Shown here one piece after another: positions 1 to 10,088 of a stretch of 64,000 nt of DNA; position 1 is the first letter of the stretch; every line of letters begins with the position of its first letter. Under the pieces are notes generated by a model. The model saw only the letters and a program-made list of their open reading frames with translations. It was not told the origin of the DNA and searched no databases. This stretch comes from Gottfriedia acidiceleris (GTDB lineage Bacteria; Bacillota; Bacilli; Bacillales; Bacillaceae_G): assembly GCF_023115465.1 (NCBI RefSeq), contig NZ_CP096034.1:3162001-3226000 (forward strand). Direction: 5' to 3'. A program made the translations under genes and the position numbers.

Positions 1-429
1 TACTGGCTCGCTTAAGTCGTTCATTAATGTTCTGAATAAGTCACGGTCTTCTGCACGGTTAATCGCTTCTAGAGTTGTACCTAAAATTTTTACTCCACAC
101 TCTTTTAACACGCCAGATTTATCTAATTCTACCGCTAGGTTAAGTCCTGTTTGACCTCCTAATGTTGGTAAAAGTGCATCCGGACGTTCTTTACGAATGA
201 TTCGACTAACGAAATCCACTGTTAGTGGTTCGATGTATACTTTATCAGCTGTTTGTACATCCGTCATAATTGTTGCAGGGTTTGAATTTACAAGAATTAC
301 TTTGTATCCTTCTTCTTTCAATGCCTGACAAGCCTGTGTTCCAGCATAGTCAAATTCTGCTGCTTGACCGATTATGATTGGTCCTGATCCGATTACTAAG
401 ATTGTCTCGATGTCTACGCGTTTTGGCAT
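1..429 (-). CDS. carB: Carbamoyl-phosphate synthase large subunit, N-terminal part (cut by window edge)
   Basis: The first 143 codons of the large subunit that makes carbamoyl phosphate from bicarbonate, ATP and ammonia passed on by CarA, in the cytoplasm. Visible are the N-terminal [21 protein letters not shown] and the [11 protein letters not shown] and [13 protein letters not shown] segments of the first ATP-grasp half; the rest lies beyond base 1. The start ATG (427-429) follows a GAGAGGGG ribosome site and overlaps the end of carA by 16 bases, so the two are translationally coupled. It is the last visible gene of the pyr operon. The call is secure; only its far end is missing. Confidence 0.97.
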   Translation of the reverse strand, partial: MPKRVDIETILVIGSGPIIIGQAAEFDYAGTQACQALKEEGYKVILVNSNPATIMTDVQTADKVYIEPLTVDFVSRIIRKERPDALLPTLGGQTGLNLAVELDKSGVLKECGVKILGTTLEAINRAEDRDLFRTLMNDLSEPV

Positions 430-1510
430 TGTAAGTTCCCCTCTCTTTTCTGTGCTTCCATCATGCTCATAAATTCATCAAATAAATAGTTTGCATCTTC
501 TGGTCCAGGTGATGCTTCTGGGTGGTATTGTACTGTGAATGCAGGGTAAATCTTATGTTTAAGTCCTTCTACAGTTCCATCATTTAGTGCAACATGTGTT
601 ACTTCTAAATCAGTTCCTTCAATTGAATCCATTTCTACAGCATAACCGTGGTTTTGTGAAGTGATAGCTACTTTTCCTGTTTCTAAATGTTTAACTGGAT
701 GGTTCGCACCACGGTGACCGAATTTTAGTTTTGAAGTATTTCCACCATTTGCTAGAGCAAATAATTGGTGTCCTAAACAAATTCCGAATAATGGTACTTT
801 GCCTACTACTTCTTTAATCATTTCGATTGCTACTTGAACATCCTTTGGATCTCCAGGTCCATTACTTAACATAATTCCATCTGGAGCAAGTAAGAAAATT
901 TCTTTTGCTGAAATATTATATGGTACGACTGTAACGTCACATTTACGGTTTGTTAATTCTCTTAAAATACCATGCTTCATACCAAAATCTACTAATACTA
1001 CTCGGTGTCCTCTACCTGGACTTCTATAAGGTTTTTGTGTTGAAACACGTTCAACATGGTTTGTGAATAGTGGTGTATTTGTTAGTTCTGCAACTACTTC
1101 ATCAACATTTGCTTCCATGCTGCAGAATTTCCCTTTCATTGTTCCAACTTCACGAAGCTTTTTCGTTAACATACGTGTATCGATTCCTGCTAAACCTGGA
1201 ATACCTTTATCTTTGCAATATTGATCCAAGCTCATTTTGTTTCGGAAATTTGATGGATGCTCAGCATATTCTTTTACAATTAAGCCGTGTACTGCTGGTA
1301 CGATGCTTTCAAAATCCTCTAAGTTGATACCATAGTTCCCTACTAAAGGGAAAGTGAATGTTACGATTTGTCCACAGTAAGATGGGTCAGTTAATACCTC
1401 TTGATATCCTGTCATACCTGTTGTAAATACGATTTCTCCTGTTGTTTCAACTTCGCTACCAAATCCTTCTCCTACAAAAACTGTTCCGTCTTCTAATATT
1501 AATTGACGCA

Positions 1511-1514
<4 letters not shown>
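414..1514 (-). CDS. carA: Carbamoyl-phosphate synthase small (glutaminase) subunit
   Basis: 366 aa, normal length. It hydrolyses glutamine and channels ammonia to CarB for pyrimidine (and arginine) synthesis. The C-terminal half is a class I glutamine amidotransferase: the nucleophile Cys is in FGICLGHQ (about residue 246) and the His/Glu pair in [12 protein letters not shown] (331/333). Two ATGs stand in tandem; the first overlaps the pyrC stop as ATGA and has AGAGGAA upstream, so it is chosen, but the second is possible. Being inside the pyr operon, it is probably the PyrR-controlled (pyrAA-type) copy rather than an arginine-pathway copy. Confidence 0.97.
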
Positions 1515-3695
<2,181 letters not shown>

Positions 3696-3771
3696 TCATC
3701 CCCCTAAATGAATTTCATCTGTTTTATTTTTGGAGTCTTATCAATGTAAGAATGCCCCATTTTAAGGTCAA

Positions 3772-5073
3772 TTATGAAGCTAAGCTCTCATCCTTGTTTT
3801 CAGTTGTACGATCGCCACCAATGCTTTCTGGTAAGACTAAATTTAGTACAACTCCGATTAGAGCTGATAAAGCCATTCCTTCTAATGCGAATTGTTTACC
3901 AATGTGTATTGCTGCTCCACCAATTCCTAGTACTAGAATGACTGAAGCGATAACTAAGTTACGTTGTTTAGCAAAATCTGTTTTGTTTTCTACTAATACT
4001 CGTAATCCGCTTGAAGCGATGATTCCGAATAGTAAGATTGAGATACCACCCATTACAGGTGTCGGGATTGAGCTAATCACCGCTGAAATTTTTCCGATGA
4101 ATCCAAATGACATGGCCAAGATTGCAGCACCTATGAATACGTATACGCTGTATGCTCTTGTGATCGCTAGAACACCTATGTTTTCACCGTATGTTGTTGT
4201 TGTAGGTCCTCCAATTAAACCTGCTATCATTGTTGAAACTGCATCCCCGAATAATGACTTATCTAATCCAGGATCTTTTATTAAATCTTTCTCTACGACA
4301 CTTCCTAGTACAACTTGGTGTCCAATATGTTCAGAGATTGTCACGATTGCAACTGGTACAAAGATGATTAGTAGTTGGAAAGTGACATGTGGTGTGTAAT
4401 GAACAAATGGGACTGAGAAATCAGGAACTGCTATCCAATCTGCTTTTTTAATTTCCGTAAAATTTACTACTCCAAAGAAGATTGAAGTAATGTATCCACC
4501 GATAATTCCTACTAAGATTGGTATGACTGATAAGAAACCTCTTGTAAATAATGCTGTTATGATTGTGATTGCTAACGTTATTAGTGCGATTGCGATTGAT
4601 GTTGAACTATATTTGCCGTCTGCTCCATTCATTGCCATTCCAACTGCTACTGTTGATAAGCTTAATCCGATTACGATAATTACCGGCCCAACTACGATTG
4701 GTGGTAATACTCTGAATAACCATTTCACGCCTACTTTGTTAATGATTAGTGCGATTACTGCATAGATGATACCTGTGATGAAAACTCCTACGAACGCTGC
4801 ACCAGGTTCTAAATTTGTTTTCGCGTAGATCATCGGTGCGATAAAGGCGAATGATGATCCAAGGTATGATGGTACTTTGCCTCTTGTAATTAGTATGAAC
4901 ACGATTGTTCCAATCCCACTTGATATTAGTGCGATTGAAGGATTTATTCCGATTAAGATTGGAGCTAATACTGTCGATCCAAACATTGCGAATAAGTGTT
5001 GTAAACTTAGGAAAATCCATTGACCTATATTCGGCTTTTCATTTATCTCTAGGATAGGTTTTTGTTTTATCAT
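3772..5073 (-). CDS. pyrP: Uracil permease (nucleobase:cation symporter 2 family)
   Basis: 433 aa polytopic membrane protein that imports uracil. Many hydrophobic segments run through the whole length, with the family's IGENIGVLAITRAYS-type region (here YGENIGVLAITRAYS, after GGPTTTT). The frame stays open for 20 codons further upstream, but those codons lie in the attenuator terminator. The ATG at 5071-5073, after GGAGGAAACAAC, starts MIKQKP and is clearly the real start. It follows pyrR with an attenuator in between, so expression should drop when UMP is plentiful. Confidence 0.95.
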   Translation of the reverse strand: MIKQKPILEINEKPNIGQWIFLSLQHLFAMFGSTVLAPILIGINPSIALISSGIGTIVFILITRGKVPSYLGSSFAFIAPMIYAKTNLEPGAAFVGVFITGIIYAVIALIINKVGVKWLFRVLPPIVVGPVIIVIGLSLSTVAVGMAMNGADGKYSSTSIAIALITLAITIITALFTRGFLSVIPILVGIIGGYITSIFFGVVNFTEIKKADWIAVPDFSVPFVHYTPHVTFQLLIIFVPVAIVTISEHIGHQVVLGSVVEKDLIKDPGLDKSLFGDAVSTMIAGLIGGPTTTTYGENIGVLAITRAYSVYVFIGAAILAMSFGFIGKISAVISSIPTPVMGGISILLFGIIASSGLRVLVENKTDFAKQRNLVIASVILVLGIGGAAIHIGKQFALEGMALSALIGVVLNLVLPESIGGDRTTENKDESLAS

Positions 5074-5097
5074 GTTGTTTCCTCCAATTTTCCCAAT

Positions 5098-5193
5098 AAA
5101 AAAACTCTTTGTGATTGTACACAAAGAGTCCAAGTGCGTTGCTTCAAATAAGGCAGCAACTAACTAGACCCTTTGTTAGCCTCTCTGGACCAA
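5098..5193 (-). promoter_or_regulatory. PyrR-type attenuator between pyrR and pyrP
   Basis: Read on the minus strand, the leader contains TCCAGAGAGGCT (5178-5189), matching the PyrR-binding anti-antiterminator loop consensus, followed by an intrinsic terminator: ten-base stem ACTCTTTGTG (5104-5113 with 5120-5129) around a 6-base loop and a run of seven T (5098-5104). In B. subtilis UMP-bound PyrR stabilises the loop and lets the terminator form. The mechanism here is inferred from that precedent; the elements are seen directly. Confidence 0.88.
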
Positions 5194-5208
5194 ATTTAAA
5201 AGGGACTT

Positions 5209-5751
<543 letters not shown>

Positions 5752-5784
5752 TTACCTTACCTCCTACTTTTATAGTGTAGAAGC

Positions 5785-5905
5785 AAAAAACCCTCTTGCC
5801 CAATGGACAAGAGGGTAGCGTAAAAGGATACAATTATCCCTTTTCATTTTTCCGCTTCCTTCTCAACCTCACGGGGTTGTGTTAAAGGTTCATTCAACTG
5901 TCCTC
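5785..5905 (-). promoter_or_regulatory. PyrR-type attenuator leader upstream of pyrR
   Basis: The transcript leader carries AACCCCGTGAGGTT (5865-5878), one mismatch from the PyrR-loop consensus, and ends in a terminator hairpin CCCTCTTG/CAAGAGGG (5791-5798 with 5808-5815) followed by six T (5785-5790). This is the first attenuator of the pyr operon. Function is inferred from B. subtilis. Confidence 0.87.
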
Positions 5906-5934
5906 ATTATGACCTATGTTACAATCATTGTCAA
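5906..5934 (-). promoter_or_regulatory. Sigma-A promoter of the pyr operon
   Basis: TTGACA (5929-5934) and CATAAT (5906-5911), separated by exactly 17 bases, just beyond the rluD stop. This is the only strong promoter seen upstream of the first PyrR leader. Confidence 0.82.
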
Positions 5935-5937
5935 CAG

Positions 5938-6846
5938 TTATCTGCGTAATTGTTCAATAATATTTTCAAGTACTTCTGGAATAGGAGCTGAAAACTCTAA
6001 ATATTCATTTGTTCTTGGATGATTAAATCCTAAAACAGCTGCATGTAGTGCCTGACCATCTATATCTAATGTTTTACGTGGTCCATACTTTGGATCACCA
6101 GCTAACGGGTAACCTATGTATTTCATATGAACACGAATTTGGTGAGTACGGCCTGTTTCAAGCTGACATTCAACTAAAGTAAACTCTTCAAATCTCTCTA
6201 ATACTCTAAAATGAGTCACTGCTTCTTTACTATTATCTTCGGTAACCGTCATACTTTGACGATCACTTTTATCTCGCCCTATTGGCGCATCGATTGTGCC
6301 TTCCTCATGCGGAATTACACCATGTACAATCGCAATATACTTACGTACAGAGGTTTTTTGACGTAATTGCTCTGCAAGTTTCTCATGAGCCACATCATTT
6401 TTTGCAACCATTAATAAACCTGATGTATCCTTATCGATTCGATGTACTATACCTGGTCTTAAAACACCATTAATGCCAGATAAATCTTTACAATGATACA
6501 TTAAAGCGTTCACTAAAGTACCCGTTTCATGACCTAATGCAGGGTGAACTACCATTCCACGTGGTTTATTTACAACAATAACATCCGCATCCTCATAATA
6601 AACATCAAGTGGAATATTCTCAGCTATTACTTCTAACGGCTTTGGATCAGGTACTGAAACTAATATTTCATCGCCCTGTTTTACTTTATAATTACGTTTA
6701 ATTTTTTCGCCGTTCACTAATACAAAATCTTCTTTTAACCATGTTTGTACTTGAGACCTTGACCACTCATCATTTTGAGTTGCAATAAACGTATCGATTC
6801 TTTCTAAATGTTGATCCTCTTGAACTGTAAAAGCAAAAACTGTCAT
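5938..6846 (-). CDS. rluD: RluD-type 23S rRNA pseudouridine synthase (YlyB)
   Basis: 302 aa. An N-terminal S4 RNA-binding domain (about residues 14-75) is followed by the RluA-family catalytic domain with HRIDKDTSG at 135-143; Asp138 is the catalytic aspartate. Family members make pseudouridines in 23S rRNA helix 69; the exact target here is inferred. The ATG overlaps the lspA stop (ATGA) and has AGAGGAG upstream, so it is coupled to lspA. Confidence 0.93.
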   Translation of the reverse strand: MTVFAFTVQEDQHLERIDTFIATQNDEWSRSQVQTWLKEDFVLVNGEKIKRNYKVKQGDEILVSVPDPKPLEVIAENIPLDVYYEDADVIVVNKPRGMVVHPALGHETGTLVNALMYHCKDLSGINGVLRPGIVHRIDKDTSGLLMVAKNDVAHEKLAEQLRQKTSVRKYIAIVHGVIPHEEGTIDAPIGRDKSDRQSMTVTEDNSKEAVTHFRVLERFEEFTLVECQLETGRTHQIRVHMKYIGYPLAGDPKYGPRKTLDIDGQALHAAVLGFNHPRTNEYLEFSAPIPEVLENIIEQLRR

Positions 6847-7301
6847 TTCTTAACTCCTCTTTTATCTTCCAATAAAGTAATAATAAATAATAAAATAACG
6901 CCCACACAAAGTGCTGAGTCTGCGATATTAAATACAGGGAAATTATAATTAAAAATATAAACATGAATAAAATCAACTACTTCTTTACGGAAGAATCGAT
7001 CAATAAAATTACCGATCGCACCACCTAAAACTAATCCTAAAGATAGACCAAGGAATCGATCTCCTTTTGCGTGCTTTTGGATAAAGTAAATCACTGCTAC
7101 GACAAAGACTAAAGTAATTAAATAAAAGAAGCCCATTTTTCCTTGGAGCATCCCCCAAGCCGCTCCTTGATTGCGATGTGATGTTATGTAAAAAATATTT
7201 TTAATAATTTCAATATTTTCTCCTAAATACATCTTCTTTAAAACTGCAAGTTTTGTCAGTTGATCAATTAAAATGACAATTACCGCAATAATATATGCCA
7301 T
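6843..7301 (-). CDS. lspA: Lipoprotein signal peptidase (signal peptidase II)
   Basis: 152 aa with four hydrophobic segments. Cleaves signal peptides of prolipoproteins in the membrane. The two catalytic aspartates are visible in GNFIDR (Asp101) and FNIADSA (Asp128), with the conserved NQGAAWG motif near 44-50. Start ATG after GGTAGGGGATAAAT. Forms an lspA-rluD unit next to the pyr operon, as in B. subtilis. Confidence 0.96.
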   Translation of the reverse strand: MAYIIAVIVILIDQLTKLAVLKKMYLGENIEIIKNIFYITSHRNQGAAWGMLQGKMGFFYLITLVFVVAVIYFIQKHAKGDRFLGLSLGLVLGGAIGNFIDRFFRKEVVDFIHVYIFNYNFPVFNIADSALCVGVILLFIITLLEDKRGVKK

Positions 7302-7372
7302 ATTTATCCCCTACCTTATTAGATATCTCATCAAATTTTAGCATAGGGGAAACGTTTATACAATGAATAGTA

Positions 7373-7696
7373 TTAGTAATGATTTCTTACAAAACTAAAA
7401 TCCTCTAACGTTCGACCTGTTGGAAGCACTTTTAATTTTTCAATAGGGATCGCTTGCCCAGTTACTTCACAATAACCAAATAATCCATGGTCAATTTTTT
7501 GCAAGGCAATCTCAATATCATATAAATCATTTTGCATGTCTTCAACTAGGATATGATGTTTATTTGTCTCCTCGAAAATTGAATGTTGCTGCTCAATATC
7601 AGTAGAACTTATTGGTTCAGAAAATAAACGATGTAGCAATTCATTTTTAATTAGTTCGAGCTCTTGTTTAATATGGAAAATTTCATTGCTCCTCAT
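7373..7696 (-). CDS. DksA/TraR-like small protein (YlyA position)
   Basis: 107 aa from the ATG at 7694-7696, which has GGGAG upstream; the frame extends 19 codons further without a better start. A predicted helical (coiled-coil-like) N-terminal part is followed by LFGYCEVTGQAIPIEKLKVLPTGR, typical of the TraR/DksA C-terminal finger. Only one Cys remains of the usual four, so it probably does not bind zinc in the classical way. Position between lspA and ileS matches B. subtilis ylyA, reported to modulate forespore transcription; that role here is inference. Confidence 0.72.
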   Translation of the reverse strand: MRSNEIFHIKQELELIKNELLHRLFSEPISSTDIEQQHSIFEETNKHHILVEDMQNDLYDIEIALQKIDHGLFGYCEVTGQAIPIEKLKVLPTGRTLEDFSFVRNHY

Positions 7697-7864
7697 CTTC
7701 TTCACTCCCAATTTTTTTATGTAAAAATACTTTTCCCTCAAAATGAAGTCCATAATAGGTGAAACTTTTTCCTTTATAGGAAATGGCTAAAGATATTTCC
7801 ATTCATAATTCTGATATAAAGTAATAATAGCGCTAAGAAAGATTATTTTTTTAAACAGAAAAAG

Positions 7865-7900
7865 AAAACCCGCTTAGGCTTATGTCCTTTTGCGGGTTTT
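7865..7900 (-). terminator. Terminator downstream of the first CAP-domain gene
   Basis: Nine-base stem AAAACCCGC/GCGGGTTTT (7865-7873 with 7892-7900) with T-rich flanks on both strands. It most likely ends the minus-strand gene at 7944-8663 but could act in both directions. Confidence 0.7.
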
Positions 7901-7943
7901 TTGAATAACTTTCAAAATTTTAATTAAAGATTGAATCGTATTA

Positions 7944-8663
7944 TTAGTCTGTAAATTGTTGCGTCCAATAAGTTCCTACTTTACCTACTCCAAGTTGTTT
8001 AAAGTTAGCGCTCATAATGTTCGCTCTGTGGCCTGGTGAATTCATCCAATCAGTCATTACTTCCTTCGCAGTTGTTTGACCATGTGCGATGTTTTCTCCT
8101 TTATATCCACCATTAAAGTTTAATGTTGAATGATACATATTGTTCGCATTACTCATTGTTTGTGACCATGCTTGTGCCGTTCCGTTAAGATAGCTAGATA
8201 GTGTTAATGGCTTTAATCCGCCTTTCCCACGCTCGATATTTACTAAGTCTAAAATTTGTTGTTGTATTGAGTCATTTGAGCTAGGTGGTGTTGCTGGATT
8301 TGAAGCTGGTATAGCTGGTGTTGCTGGATTTGAAGCTGGTATAGTTGGTGTTGCTGGATTTGTTGGTGTAGAAGTCGTTGGTGGTACATATTTTACGTTC
8401 TTTTTTAGAATGTATCTTGTTTTACCATTATACCTAATTTTTACAAAAGTACTATTGTAACCTGAGTAGTTAATTTTTTGATTTTTAGTTAGATATCCAA
8501 TAGTTCTAGCATTATTGCTAGCTTTATCTTTTACAGCTACTTTAGTTGCAGTTACTGCACCTGAAGTTGCTCCAGCATATGTTGATCCGAATCCTAGTAC
8601 CATTGGAGCTGCGATCGCAATTCCTAAAACTGTTTGAGTTACTTTTTTGATGTTTTTATTCAA
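7944..8663 (-). CDS. Secreted CAP/SCP-domain protein with SH3-like domain, copy 1
   Basis: 239 aa. A signal peptide (MNKNIKK, then a hydrophobic run ending near STYAGA) is followed by an SH3-like region (about 40-90), a Pro/Thr linker with imperfect NPATP-IPAS repeats (about 95-130) and a C-terminal CAP domain showing HSTLNFNGGYKGENIAHGQ and MNSPGHRANIM. Start is TTG (8661-8663) spaced correctly from GGGGGA; a further TTG 15 bases upstream sits inside that ribosome site and is rejected. Nearly identical to the next gene, so a recent tandem duplication. Likely exported; the biochemical role of bacterial CAP proteins is largely unknown. Confidence 0.85.
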   Translation of the reverse strand: MNKNIKKVTQTVLGIAIAAPMVLGFGSTYAGATSGAVTATKVAVKDKASNNARTIGYLTKNQKINYSGYNSTFVKIRYNGKTRYILKKNVKYVPPTTSTPTNPATPTIPASNPATPAIPASNPATPPSSNDSIQQQILDLVNIERGKGGLKPLTLSSYLNGTAQAWSQTMSNANNMYHSTLNFNGGYKGENIAHGQTTAKEVMTDWMNSPGHRANIMSANFKQLGVGKVGTYWTQQFTD

Positions 8664-8695
8664 ATTGTATTCCCCCAATGTGTGTTTTTAGTTGT

Positions 8696-8709
8696 TGTTA
8701 TCGCTTACA
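8696..8709 (-). promoter_or_regulatory. cre-like site upstream of CAP gene copy 1
   Basis: The minus strand reads TGTAAGCGATAACA, a full match to the CcpA operator consensus TGWAANCGNTNWCA, 32 bases before the TTG start. Repression by CcpA in rich sugar is inferred. Confidence 0.7.
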
Positions 8710-8788
8710 AATACAATCTTACATTAATACATACATACATACAATGCAAAATTTATTAAAGGAAGATTTTACTACAATCATGTGTTTA

Positions 8789-9469
8789 TTAGTCTGTAAA
8801 TTGTTGCGTCCAATAAGTTCCTACTTTACCTACTCCAAGTTGTTTAAAGTTAGCGTTCATAATGTTCGCTCTGTGGCCTGGTGAATTCATCCAATCAGTC
8901 ATTACTTCCTTCGCAGTTGTTTGACCATGTGCGATGTTTTCTCCTTTGTAACCACCTTTAAAACTTAATGTTGAATGATACATATTGTTCGCATTACTCA
9001 TTGTTTGTGACCATGCTTGAGCTGTTCCATTTAAATAGCTAGATAGTGTTAATGGCTTTAACCCACCCTTACCACGTTCGATATTTACTAAATCTAAAAT
9101 TTGTTGTTGAATCGAGGCATTTGAGCTAGCTGGTTTAGATGGGTTTGATGTTGTAGTTGTTGAATTAGATGGTGTTGTTGATGTTGGCGGAACATATTTT
9201 ACGTATTTTTTAAGAATATATCTTGTTTTACCTTTATAGCTGACTTTTACAAATGAACTATTGTAACCCGAGTAGTTTATTTTTTGATTTTTAGCTAGAT
9301 ATCCAACAGTTTTAGCTCTATTGCTCGCTTTTTCTTTTACAGCTACTTTAGTTGCAGTTACTGCACCTGAAGTTGCTCCAGCATATGTTGATCCAAATCC
9401 TAAAACCATTGGCGCTGCAATTGCAATTCCTAAAACTGTTTGAGTTACTTTTTTGATGTTTTTATTCAA
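8789..9469 (-). CDS. Secreted CAP/SCP-domain protein with SH3-like domain, copy 2
   Basis: 226 aa, paralogue of the gene just downstream. Signal peptide, SH3-like region and the CAP domain (ending GTYWTQQFTD) are nearly the same; the linker is shorter and Ser/Thr/Asn-rich rather than Pro/Ala-rich. The upstream region, including the cre-like site and a TGTATGTATG-type repeat, was duplicated with it. Start TTG at 9467-9469 behind GGGGGA. No terminator separates it from copy 1, so some read-through is possible although each copy has its own upstream region. Confidence 0.85.
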   Translation of the reverse strand: MNKNIKKVTQTVLGIAIAAPMVLGFGSTYAGATSGAVTATKVAVKEKASNRAKTVGYLAKNQKINYSGYNSSFVKVSYKGKTRYILKKYVKYVPPTSTTPSNSTTTTSNPSKPASSNASIQQQILDLVNIERGKGGLKPLTLSSYLNGTAQAWSQTMSNANNMYHSTLSFKGGYKGENIAHGQTTAKEVMTDWMNSPGHRANIMNANFKQLGVGKVGTYWTQQFTD

Positions 9470-9501
9470 ATTGTATTCCCCCAATGTGTGTTTTTAGTTT
9501 T

Positions 9502-9515
9502 TGTTATCGCTTACA
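9502..9515 (-). promoter_or_regulatory. cre-like site upstream of CAP gene copy 2
   Basis: TGTAAGCGATAACA on the minus strand, identical to the site before copy 1 and at the same distance from the start. Confidence 0.7.
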
Positions 9516-9584
9516 AGAACAATCTTACACCAACACATACATACATACAACCCTAAAATAAAAAAAGGAAGATTTTACTAACGA

Positions 9585-9950
9585 TCATCCTTTTTCATCT
9601 TCGAACTCTTTTCTAAACTCTTCTTTTAGAATGTCTCTTACATCATCTCTTTTTATAAACTCTTTCACAAATTCTCTAATTCCTTGTTTTCTTATCTCCT
9701 CAAGCATCTCATTTCTTATTCCTTCTATCTTAACGGATTGATCAATTTCTTTTTTAAGGATCCCTTTAATATCTGGTTCTTTTATTCCTAACAGGTAATA
9801 TGAACGCTTAATACTTTGTTGTATACTTGAACGGCTTTTTTGCTCTAAGTCAGCTATTTCTTGGTAACTGTATCCCTTTTCTCTTAAATCCACTCGTTTC
9901 TTCATTAAATCAGTTAATTTAGCCCAATTTGGATTATTTTCATAATTCAT
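9585..9950 (-). CDS. Small unknown protein with possible HTH and charged helical tail
   Basis: 121 aa, not recognised. The N-terminal 60 residues (ending around SSIQQSIKRSYYLLG) contain SYQEIADLEQKSRSSIQQSIKR, which reads like a helix-turn-helix of the sigma-70 region 4 type. The C-terminal half is a highly charged Lys/Glu-rich helix (EEIRKQGIREFVKEFIKR). Start ATG after AGAGGGAGATAAACC. It stands alone between ileS and the CAP genes, in the block inserted relative to B. subtilis. DNA binding is a guess. Confidence 0.68.
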   Translation of the reverse strand: MNYENNPNWAKLTDLMKKRVDLREKGYSYQEIADLEQKSRSSIQQSIKRSYYLLGIKEPDIKGILKKEIDQSVKIEGIRNEMLEEIRKQGIREFVKEFIKRDDVRDILKEEFRKEFEDEKG

Positions 9951-10032
9951 GGTTTATCTCCCTCTTATTTTTTATTTTAGTACTGCTTATACATACCATA
10001 CACCAATACATCCTTATTTACAATTTTGTATT

Positions 10033-10063
10033 AAAAAGAGCCGAAAGTTTAATCTTTCGGCTC
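10033..10063 (-). terminator. Terminator of ileS
   Basis: Ten-base perfect stem GAGCCGAAAG/CTTTCGGCTC (10038-10047 with 10054-10063), 6-base loop, and TTTTT on the minus strand, 26 bases after the ileS stop. Confidence 0.88.
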
Positions 10064-10088
10064 TCAAATTTTAATGCTTCACATTCTA

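Noticed and set aside
5074-5133. N-terminal extension of PyrP
   Set aside because: The codons lie in the attenuator terminator and a strong ribosome site precedes the internal ATG at 5073.
8370-8420. Possible gene fusion at the CAP linker
   Set aside because: The linker repeats are simple NPATP expansion inside one frame; both flanking domains also occur in the neighbouring copy.
9530-9552. ACAT tetranucleotide repeats as microsatellite switch
   Set aside because: Only three or four units, present in both upstream regions; more likely part of the promoter region copied by duplication than a phase switch.
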